From Patescibacteria group bacterium (GTDB taxonomy: Bacteria; Patescibacteriota; Microgenomatia; UBA1400; PJMF01): a stretch of 16,900 bases of DNA. The DNA is taken from NCBI GenBank assembly GCA_018813375.1, contig JAHJBU010000075.1, forward strand, positions 1 through 16,900. Direction: 5' to 3'. Numbering within the stretch: position 1 is the first letter of the stretch; every line of letters begins with the position of its first letter. The notes beneath the pieces were generated by a model. That model did no database searches, was not told the origin of the DNA, and was given only the letters and a program-made list of their open reading frames with translations. Position numbers and translations under genes: made by a program. Shown here in pieces: positions 8,334-14,929 of this stretch.

Positions 8334-9104
8334 ATGCTAGTAAAACTTTACGAAAAGATAACCAAAATTTTCCGCAGACCTCGCTATGACTATCTAGCTG
8401 CTCAAGTTAATCATTGTCAAGTCAATAATCTCTCTGAACTTAAAAAACAATTAAAAAAAACTAAAGTCATTCCTGGTCAATGTATTTTTTTCTGGAATAA
8501 AAGAACCAAATGTGTTGATCACATCGCTATTGTGCCTTCGCAAAATCAAAACTCACTAAATCTCCTTCAGGCTAAGTTGGTTCATGCTATTCCTCCCCTA
8601 ACTACTGATAATAATGATTTTTCTGGAGTTAGAGCCCATTTGGCTTTAGAGTTTATGGGTAATTTAAATACAACTTATTCTCGGATATTAGTTGGTTCAC
8701 CGCCTACAGCTTCTAGCTCGCAGCTCAAAAAGGCTGGAAAGTTAGCTAGAGAAATCGGAATTTCTAAAAAGATCGATAATAAAGTTATTCTATATTCACT
8801 GCCCATTATCAGTAGATTTTGTTATGTAAAATGGTTTGACTTTGATACTCATCTCAAATTTAAAATTGGCTTCCCCTACCTAGTAGCTAAAAAAGAAACT
8901 GGTAAAATCACCAGTTGGATGTCCACTTACTGCGGAGATTTAGTTGGAAGAATCTACTATCAAGCAGGAGTTAAAAACTTACCCCAGATGAACTTTTTAG
9001 GACATCCGTATTTCCGTAGCTCAACTTTCTATGAATGGATGAAAGAAAATGATAAAATTGAAAATATGATCATGTGGAACGATCCCACGCCCCAAAAATA
9101 CTAA
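8334..9104 (+). CDS. Probable circularly permuted papain-fold (YiiX/NlpC-like) protein
   Basis: A 256-residue protein without a clear signal peptide. Two segments look like a permuted NlpC/P60 papain fold: IPGQCIFFW...DHIAIVPS at about 46-69, placing a candidate catalytic His63 in the N-terminal half, and MSTYCGDLVGRIYYQAGV at about 196-213, placing a candidate nucleophile Cys200 in the C-terminal half. In YaeF/YiiX-type proteins the His-containing strand likewise precedes the Cys-containing helix, the reverse of ordinary NlpC/P60. Family members are amidases or hydrolases acting on lipids or cell-wall peptides; no substrate can be assigned here. The start is preceded by AGAGG about 10 nt upstream, a plausible Shine-Dalgarno site at the end of the HD gene. 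The fold call is pattern-based and moderate; it could be an unrelated hypothetical protein. Confidence 0.6.
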   Translation: MLVKLYEKITKIFRRPRYDYLAAQVNHCQVNNLSELKKQLKKTKVIPGQCIFFWNKRTKCVDHIAIVPSQNQNSLNLLQAKLVHAIPPLTTDNNDFSGVRAHLALEFMGNLNTTYSRILVGSPPTASSSQLKKAGKLAREIGISKKIDNKVILYSLPIISRFCYVKWFDFDTHLKFKIGFPYLVAKKETGKITSWMSTYCGDLVGRIYYQAGVKNLPQMNFLGHPYFRSSTFYEWMKENDKIENMIMWNDPTPQKY

Positions 9105-9140
9105 TGAAAACTTCAAAATAAAAGAATAAACCGCTTCATA

Positions 9141-9149
9141 TGCTATGCT
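9141..9149 (+). promoter_or_regulatory. Extended -10 TGCTATGCT, 7 nt before ATG 9157
   Basis: The extended element TG-C-TATGCT places the hexamer at 9144-9149. Seven bases separate it from the ATG at 9157, predicting a leaderless transcript and favouring 9157 over the upstream in-frame ATG at 9145, which overlaps the hexamer itself. Confidence 0.5.
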
Positions 9150-9156
9150 CATCCCT

Positions 9157-11034
9157 ATGTTCTGGAAAAAATTTGCAGCTATTTTTTTATCAATATTTTT
9201 CTTATCTTTAGTCATTGCCACATCAGCTCAAGCCCAAACCGACTCCGACTACTTTGACACCAAACTTCACACCACAGTCACTGTTAATGAAACTGGCTCA
9301 AGTCGAATCAAACACGAATTCATCATTGCCAATAAAACTCCAACCACCTACATCAGTCAATATGGCTTAAAAATCAGCTCTGCTGATCTTAAAAACATCA
9401 CTATAGTCAGCGATGGCAAAGCAGTAGAACCAGAAATCGTCTCAACTAAAGCCGGTCAGCAATCTGGTCCCGGCCAAACCAGCATCGGCATTACTTTTCC
9501 TGACAAAATAGTCGGGGAAGGGAAAACAAGAAAATTCACTATCAGCTACACCAACCCCAATGCAGCCGTGATTAGCGGTAGCGTCCTAGAAGTTACTTTA
9601 CCACCTCAAGCTAATCCACAAGACTATTCGTCTTATCGCATTACACTAATTACTCCAGATAAATTTGGCGGCCCCATTAGAACTACCCCAAAAAATCTCA
9701 CTTTTACCGCACAAGGTAATCAAGTCATCACATCTTTTGATCGCGGTGGAGAACGAGGCACCTTTGCTCTTTTTGGTAGCATCCAACTTTTTGATCTTGA
9801 TCTCTCGTACCACTTAAATAATCCCACTAATAATCCCGGCATCACCCAAATAGCCTTACCACCAGATACGACTTTTCAAAAAATGCATTACCACCAGCTT
9901 GACCCAAGACCAGAAAAAATTGAACTAGATGCTGATGGTAACTGGATTGCCACCTATCAACTCCCAGCCAGCACCGATACAGTAGTAAATCTTAATGCTA
10001 CCGTTTTACTGACACTAGAGCCAAACCTAAAAATCCCAATTCCCAAACCCACTCAATCTTTATTAGAATCCCAAGATTACTGGCCTGTTAATCACCCCGA
10101 CATAAAAGAATTAGCTCAAAAATATACTACTGCCAAAGATATTAATGATTTTGTGGTAAATACCCTCAGCTACAATACCGCCATGGCTTTTAATGCGCCA
10201 GAACGCTTGGGTGCAATCGAAGCGCTAAACAATCCCGATCAAGTAGTCTGTCAAGAATTCACCGATTTATTTGTAACTTTAGCTAGGTCTGCAGGAGTTT
10301 ATTCTCGTCGCGCCACTGGCTATGCTCACTCTCAAAATAGCGAACTTAGACCACTTAGTTTGGTCGAGGATATCTTGCACTCTTGGCCGGAATACTTTGA
10401 TCCAGCTCAACAACGCTGGATTCCCATTGACCCCACTTGGGAAAACACTACTGGTGGGGTAGATTACTTTCACCAACTTGATCTTAATCACATTGTTTTT
10501 GCCATCAACGGTCAAAACAGCATTACACCTCATCCAGCAGGAAGTTATAAAGAGCAAGATTCAGCACAAAAGACAGTCTATGTAGAGTTTGGAACCCATT
10601 TCCCTGAAGAAAAATTATCTTTTGTATTTAACCTTACTCCACAAAAAATCTTAGGAATAAATATTCCCGGACGCTATCTACTACAAATCTCTAACAACAT
10701 CGGTCAAGCCTACTATCATTTACCATTAAATATCCAGACCAGCACAACTAACCTGGTGATTAAAAACAACCCAAAAGAAATCACTGCCCTACTTCCTTTT
10801 CAAACCATAGAAATACCGCTTGTTTTTGAGAATAATTCCAGTTGGTTGCCTATCCACGATACAATAGAATTAAAGATCGCAGATGACTTCCAAAAATTCA
10901 ACATCACTACCAGCCCACAGCTACAACTCAATCTCAGCTTCTATCAAGAGCACTACTACTTGGTCATGGCAGGCGGAGCTATCTTTGTTACCCTCATCGC
11001 CGGGAGTTTACTGGTTTTTAGACGCAAAAAATAA
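9157..11034 (+). CDS. Secreted, C-terminally anchored transglutaminase-like cysteine protease
   Basis: A 625-residue protein from ATG 9157 (629 from 9145). The N-terminal residues form a signal peptide ending near ...SAQAQT, and the C-terminus has one membrane helix (VMAGGAIFVTLIAGSLLVF) followed by RRKK, so the body should lie outside the membrane. The middle is a transglutaminase-like domain with an intact triad (numbered from 9145): Cys369 in VVCQEF, His412 in DILHSWPEYF and Asp429 in IPIDPTW. About 300 beta-rich residues precede it and a further beta-rich domain follows. Such proteins are usually peptidases or peptide ligases rather than true crosslinkers. The 3' end overlaps the start of uvrC. 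Related 7TM_transglut systems carry an inactive domain of this fold fused to the 7-TM protein; here a 7-TM protein occurs separately at 12675, so a functional link is possible but unproven. Confidence 0.85.
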   Translation: MFWKKFAAIFLSIFFLSLVIATSAQAQTDSDYFDTKLHTTVTVNETGSSRIKHEFIIANKTPTTYISQYGLKISSADLKNITIVSDGKAVEPEIVSTKAGQQSGPGQTSIGITFPDKIVGEGKTRKFTISYTNPNAAVISGSVLEVTLPPQANPQDYSSYRITLITPDKFGGPIRTTPKNLTFTAQGNQVITSFDRGGERGTFALFGSIQLFDLDLSYHLNNPTNNPGITQIALPPDTTFQKMHYHQLDPRPEKIELDADGNWIATYQLPASTDTVVNLNATVLLTLEPNLKIPIPKPTQSLLESQDYWPVNHPDIKELAQKYTTAKDINDFVVNTLSYNTAMAFNAPERLGAIEALNNPDQVVCQEFTDLFVTLARSAGVYSRRATGYAHSQNSELRPLSLVEDILHSWPEYFDPAQQRWIPIDPTWENTTGGVDYFHQLDLNHIVFAINGQNSITPHPAGSYKEQDSAQKTVYVEFGTHFPEEKLSFVFNLTPQKILGINIPGRYLLQISNNIGQAYYHLPLNIQTSTTNLVIKNNPKEITALLPFQTIEIPLVFENNSSWLPIHDTIELKIADDFQKFNITTSPQLQLNLSFYQEHYYLVMAGGAIFVTLIAGSLLVFRRKK

Positions 11035-12289
11035 AGTTCTTTATGTTGGTAAGGCCAAAAACTTAAAAAATCGCCTCCGTTCTTATACTCATTTTACAGA
11101 TTTAACTCCTAAAATTAAGCGCCTCGTAACTATCGCCACAGCAGTCAGTTACCAGATTTTAGACAGCGAGCTTGAAGCTTTATTAATTGAAGCGGAATTA
11201 ATTAGACTTCATCAACCTAAGTTTAATAGCTTACTTAAAGATGATAAAACTCCTCTTTATATCCAAATTACAGACGAAATATTTCCTAGAGTTTTGACCG
11301 TTAGAAAAAAAGACCTTGATCATTCGCAACTTAAGGGTAGTATTTTAGGACCATTTCCTAGCTCAAGTAAAGTCAGAGAAGTTTTAGGCATTGCTCGAAA
11401 AATATTTCCTTGGTGCAATCAAACTAGAGGTCAAAACCAAACACAATCAAAAAATAAGCAGGCTTGTTTTTATTACCATCTAGAACAATGTCCTGGTGTT
11501 TGTATTGATAAAGTATCTATCGCCGACTATCAAGAACAAATTTCTCAATTAATTATTTTTCTAAAAGGTCAGAAAAAAACAATTTTAAAAAAACTACAAA
11601 AACAATTAAAAACCACAATTGAAAATGAAAAATTTGAGCAAGCAGCTTTAATCAGAGATAAAATTCAATTAATTAAAGAGGTAACTCAAAAAAAATATCC
11701 ACTTAAACCCACACTGACATTACCCAATCTAACTAATAATGAGCTCAATGAAACACTGCTTCATCTCCAAAAAATTCTTTCTACTTACTTAAAAATACCT
11801 AAAAACTATCCACTCAACAGAATTGAGGGCTATGACGTCAGCAATACCTCAGGAAAACTAGCCAGCGTCTCAATGGTGACTTTTATTAATGGTCAGCCAG
11901 CCACAGATCAATATCGTCTTTTTAACATTAAAACTTTAGACACTCCCAATGATTATCACATGCTACAAGAAGCTATTAGCAGGCGGCAAAATCACCCAGA
12001 GTGGGGTAAGCCAGATCTAATCATAATTGATGGGGGGAGAGGACAGCTCAGATCTAGTCTAAGCGCTTGGCATTGGCCAACTCCAATAATTAGCATTGTC
12101 AAAAACCCAGATAGAATTATCATTCCTACTCAAATTCAAAAAAAACCTCGCTTGTCCTTAAAATACCAGTTTATTTTACTTCCACAGGAACATCCTGTTT
12201 TACATCTTATCCAGCGTATTCGTGATGAATCCCATCGCTTTTCTAAAAAACAGCATCTTAAGCGCAGAACTAAAAATATGTTATCCTAA
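10985..12289 (+). CDS. uvrC: Compact excinuclease ABC subunit UvrC lacking the C-terminal (HhH)2 domain
   Basis: The dual-incision nuclease of nucleotide excision repair. From TTG 10985 it has 434 residues against about 600 usually. The N-terminal GIY-YIG nuclease shows PGVYWF...VLYVGKAKNLKNRLRSY and the catalytic Glu in ELEALLIEAELI. Four cysteines (codons at 11414, 11465, 11489, 11501; C-x16-C-x7-C-x3-C) match the UvrC iron-sulfur cluster. A UVR UvrB-binding helix pair follows (about 202-234). The RNase H-like nuclease keeps its acidic and histidine residues: Asp in EGYDVSN (11834), Asp in IIIDGGRGQL (12029) and His in DESHRF (12233). The protein ends 17 residues later, so the helix-hairpin-helix DNA-binding domain is absent, and the linker before the nuclease is short. 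TTG 10985 is chosen because GGAG sits 6 nt upstream; ATG 10883 (468 residues) is the alternative. Either overlaps the previous gene. Confidence 0.93.
   Translation: MLPSSPGVYWFLDAKNKVLYVGKAKNLKNRLRSYTHFTDLTPKIKRLVTIATAVSYQILDSELEALLIEAELIRLHQPKFNSLLKDDKTPLYIQITDEIFPRVLTVRKKDLDHSQLKGSILGPFPSSSKVREVLGIARKIFPWCNQTRGQNQTQSKNKQACFYYHLEQCPGVCIDKVSIADYQEQISQLIIFLKGQKKTILKKLQKQLKTTIENEKFEQAALIRDKIQLIKEVTQKKYPLKPTLTLPNLTNNELNETLLHLQKILSTYLKIPKNYPLNRIEGYDVSNTSGKLASVSMVTFINGQPATDQYRLFNIKTLDTPNDYHMLQEAISRRQNHPEWGKPDLIIIDGGRGQLRSSLSAWHWPTPIISIVKNPDRIIIPTQIQKKPRLSLKYQFILLPQEHPVLHLIQRIRDESHRFSKKQHLKRRTKNMLS
12279..12287 (+). promoter_or_regulatory. Extended -10 TGTTATCCT, 6 nt before ATG 12294
   Basis: TG-T-TATCCT (hexamer 12282-12287) ends 6 nt before the ATG at 12294 and lies across the uvrC stop codon. 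It has the same form as the element at 9141-9149. The hexamer matches TATAAT at four of six positions, so this is a weak call supported by its placement. Confidence 0.4.
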
Positions 12290-12293
12290 CCTT

Positions 12294-12656
12294 ATGCAAC
12301 TTCTAAAACCCATTATTAGCTCTGGCCTAACATTATTTCTATTAGCTTATTTTCTGCCCACAGTCAGTTACATGAACTGGACCACCCTAGCTCTAGCAGC
12401 AGTAGTATTAACTTTGCTTAACAAAGTTGCTCGTCCAGTGCTTAAAATTTTATTCTTACCCATTAACATCGTCACCCTAGGATTATTTTCAGTTGTCTTG
12501 AATGTAGCATTACTTTGGCTAGTAACATACTTAGTGCCTGGTTTCCACATTTATGCCATGACTCTATTTGGAGTCAAGTTTAACGAATTTTTTTCACTTC
12601 TGATCGTCTCATCCTTAATTGGTCTTTTTCAGTCATTCCTGGGTTTTCTTCTCTAG
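12294..12656 (+). CDS. Four-TM membrane protein of the 'phage holin family' (PF04020-like)
   Basis: A 120-residue integral membrane protein with four hydrophobic helices. The middle carries the pattern typical of the Phage_holin_4_2 family: NKVARPVLKILFLPINIVTL, then LGLFSVVLNVALLWL and LVPGF. Despite the name, most chromosomal members lie outside prophages and have no shown holin activity; nothing phage-like surrounds this copy. The frame stays open upstream to an ATG at 12222 inside uvrC, but ATG 12294 (MQLLKP) is chosen because it matches the family N-terminus, avoids a 68-base overlap with uvrC and follows an extended -10-like element. The gene ends 6 bases before the -10 of the 7-TM gene. 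Function unknown; a general membrane role is all that can be inferred. Confidence 0.85.
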   Translation: MQLLKPIISSGLTLFLLAYFLPTVSYMNWTTLALAAVVLTLLNKVARPVLKILFLPINIVTLGLFSVVLNVALLWLVTYLVPGFHIYAMTLFGVKFNEFFSLLIVSSLIGLFQSFLGFLL

Positions 12657-12662
12657 AAAAGG

Positions 12663-12668
12663 TATAAT
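12663..12668 (+). promoter_or_regulatory. Perfect -10 TATAAT 6 nt before ATG (predicted leaderless operon promoter)
   Basis: TATAAT ends 6 nt upstream of the ATG at 12675, so the transcript would start at or next to the start codon. No good -35 is visible around 12640. This is the only strong promoter signal found ahead of the 7-TM/ATP-grasp/zincin/mnmA cluster and probably drives all of it. Confidence 0.6.
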
Positions 12669-12674
12669 ACCCCT

Positions 12675-13622
12675 ATGAAAAAAATAATCACCCTAATTAC
12701 TGCCATTACTTTATTAGCCTGTCTTTCAATTCAAGCCAAGGCAGTCTCAGCCCAAACTCGTATTCCTTTATTAGAAGAAGAAATTGTCTTAGAAGCAACT
12801 GATTCTAGCGAAGCTACCCCAGAGGCTACTTTAGCATCTCCTTCTGCAGAAACTGTCCAAAAAATTCAAGAGAAAAAAGATCAAGACATTACTGAAACTG
12901 AAGGTGTGCAAAAAAGCAAATTGGTTAGCTATCTTGAAGACAATCCTTTAAAAAATAAAAACTTTCTCAATCTTTTGCAGCAAGCCATTAGAAATGCGGT
13001 TAAGGAGGGCGTGCCCCCCAACGTCATTGTTCTAGTGTTGCTTTTCCCACTAGTGTCTTCATTTATCGCTGCCTCTAGACACATTATTGGTCTGCGAGGT
13101 TTTGGTATTTATATCCCAGCTGTTTTATCAATTGCTCTAGTTTCTACTGGAGTAGTTGAAGGCATAGCTATGTTTTTAGCAATTGTATTGGTGGCTTTAC
13201 CAGCTAAAAAAATACTATCTAGATTTAAACTCCCATATTTACCCAGAACAGCAATTTTACTTTGGTTTGTATCACTAGCTATCTTAGGAATTTTGCTTCT
13301 AGCTCCGCTAATTAATATGGTGACTCTAATGACAGTAAATATTTTCTCCATCATGATTCTAGTACTACTGGCAGAAAACTTTTTAGACGCACAGGCTCGC
13401 ACTAAACCAATGGATGCTATTGCTTTGACTTTAGAAACCTTAGGTTTAGCACTTTTATCAAGTATTTTATTGCAATGGGAGGGTCTACAAAAATTTGCTC
13501 TACTACAACCAGAGCTTTTGATCGTATTTACTTTTGTAATTAACTTTATTGTAGGTAAATTTGTGGGGCTAAGATTTTCTGAATACTTTAGATTCCGCTC
13601 ATTAATGGAAGAAGAAGAGTAA
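12675..13622 (+). CDS. 7-TM membrane protein, 7TM_transglut type, without a transglutaminase domain
   Basis: A 315-residue protein. A signal peptide (about 1-26, ending ...VSAQT) is followed by about 75 polar, acidic residues (EEEIVLEATDSSEATPEAT and a Lys/Glu/Gln-rich stretch), then seven hydrophobic helices between about 117 and 300. The first loop RHIIGLRGFGIYIPAVLSIAL matches the conserved start of the family described as '7 transmembrane helices usually fused to an inactive transglutaminase'. Here the extracytoplasmic space is filled only by the short acidic linker, so the transglutaminase-like domain is missing. In other bacteria this family is encoded beside RimK-like ATP-grasp ligases with retropepsin-like partners, and the next gene is exactly that, supporting the assignment. 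Likely role: membrane anchor or transporter for the ligase product or target (inference). It ends in an acidic tail, MEEEE. Confidence 0.8.
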   Translation: MKKIITLITAITLLACLSIQAKAVSAQTRIPLLEEEIVLEATDSSEATPEATLASPSAETVQKIQEKKDQDITETEGVQKSKLVSYLEDNPLKNKNFLNLLQQAIRNAVKEGVPPNVIVLVLLFPLVSSFIAASRHIIGLRGFGIYIPAVLSIALVSTGVVEGIAMFLAIVLVALPAKKILSRFKLPYLPRTAILLWFVSLAILGILLLAPLINMVTLMTVNIFSIMILVLLAENFLDAQARTKPMDAIALTLETLGLALLSSILLQWEGLQKFALLQPELLIVFTFVINFIVGKFVGLRFSEYFRFRSLMEEEE

Positions 13623-13645
13623 TCAACTGGGTAGTGGATCCAATC

Positions 13646-14929
13646 ATGTCAATTAAACCTTCACACATCCTAGGACATAACGCTCGCTATCGCTACACCG
13701 CACTTAATTCTCGTGAGTCAAAAAAATTTGGGTTTTCTAAACTGAAAACAAAGGAGCTTCTTAAACTCCATAATATTCCTACGGCAGAACTTTATCATGT
13801 CTTTGAATCACCTGATGATCTTGAGTTAGTCAACTGGACCAATATTCCCGCTCCTTTTGTATTAAAGCCAGCCAGTGGCAGTGCGGGTAAGGGAATTTGG
13901 GTCATTAAAGAAAAAATTAAGGACAAATCTATTTGGATCGATAGCCAAGGAGAACAGCTCGAAGAAGATGACCTCAACCTTCATGTGCACAACATTCTCG
14001 ATGGTGAGTTTAGCACTTGGGGGAGCAATCATAAGGCCTTAGTGGAAGAAATGATTCCCTCCCATCCCAAACTAGCCAAACTATCCTACAAGGGTACTCC
14101 AGATATTAGGGTGATTGTTTTCAACTCCGTACCAATCATGGCTATGGCTAGAATTCCAACTAAAGAATCAGGTGGTAGGGCCAATCTAGATCAGGGCGCA
14201 ATTGCTCTAGGAATTGATATATCTTCAGGAATAACTGTTCATGGTATTTATGGCAAGAAAAAAATTATTCAAACCTTTCCGGGTAGTAAAAAAAAGGTTC
14301 GCGGCATTATGATTCCGCAGTGGACCAAAGTTTTAGAAGCTGCAGTGCTAGCTACTAATGTGGCTGGCTATAAATACATGGGGGCTGATTTATTTATTCA
14401 TCCTGAAAAGGGACCAATGATTGTGGAGTTAAATGGTTATCCGGGATTATCAATTCAAATCGCCAACGACGCAGGATTAAAAAAACGACTAGAGAGAGTC
14501 GAGGGACTAGAAGTTCGCAATGCTCAACATGGGGTAAAAATTGCTCAAGCTTTATTTGCCGAAGTTTTCATTGATGAATCTAAAATTGGGGTAGCTATGC
14601 CCATTATTTCTTATCGACCAACAATTCAAGTTTATGATGATAAGCATAAGCCTCATACCACTGATGCCCTAATTAATACTAGTCGTTACCGCAGTGCCAT
14701 CAGCCAAGAACTAGCAGAAGAACTGGGTCATTATGATATTGAAGATTTATTGTGGAGACAAAAAGAAATTGAGGGAACTGTGCCAGTCATTGAGGTTGAG
14801 TTAAAAATTAAAGATCGTCGCTTCAAAACCGCCATGGTAGTCATCAAACGTCTCAACCGAACCTCACATAAAATTGAATTAGGCAGAAAAGACGTGCAGG
14901 GATTTCTAGTTGGAGACTATGAACAATGA
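13646..14929 (+). CDS. RimK-like ATP-grasp amidoligase fused to a degenerate retropepsin-like domain
   Basis: A 427-residue cytoplasmic protein. Residues about 1-300 form an ATP-grasp ligase of the alpha-L-glutamate ligase-related type: FVLKPASGSAGKGIWVI with Lys74, DIRVIVFN with Arg155, GADLFIHP with Asp248, and the metal-binding MIVELNGYPGLSIQIAN with Glu261 and Asn263. This group uses ATP to join an amino acid to a carboxylate. Residues about 318-427 resemble the RimB/retropepsin-like aspartyl protease that accompanies such ligases: RPTIQVYDD, then ALINTSRYRSAISQELAEELG, ending ELGRKDVQGFLVGD. The catalytic DTG is NTS here (Asn344), so proteolysis is probably lost. ATG 13646 is preferred over GTG 13634 because the family starts near ILGHNAR and a GTGG sits 8 nt upstream. 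Its stop overlaps the next start (ATGA), indicating coupling. Confidence 0.88.
   Translation: MSIKPSHILGHNARYRYTALNSRESKKFGFSKLKTKELLKLHNIPTAELYHVFESPDDLELVNWTNIPAPFVLKPASGSAGKGIWVIKEKIKDKSIWIDSQGEQLEEDDLNLHVHNILDGEFSTWGSNHKALVEEMIPSHPKLAKLSYKGTPDIRVIVFNSVPIMAMARIPTKESGGRANLDQGAIALGIDISSGITVHGIYGKKKIIQTFPGSKKKVRGIMIPQWTKVLEAAVLATNVAGYKYMGADLFIHPEKGPMIVELNGYPGLSIQIANDAGLKKRLERVEGLEVRNAQHGVKIAQALFAEVFIDESKIGVAMPIISYRPTIQVYDDKHKPHTTDALINTSRYRSAISQELAEELGHYDIEDLLWRQKEIEGTVPVIEVELKIKDRRFKTAMVVIKRLNRTSHKIELGRKDVQGFLVGDYEQ

Noticed and set aside
12222..12293. A longer start for the holin-like protein inside uvrC
   Set aside because: The extra 24 residues are a shadow of the conserved UvrC C-terminus; ATG 12294 follows a -10-like element and matches the family.
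12294..12656. Prophage remnant suggested by the holin-type protein
   Set aside because: No other phage gene, integrase or attachment site is visible; this family is common on chromosomes.
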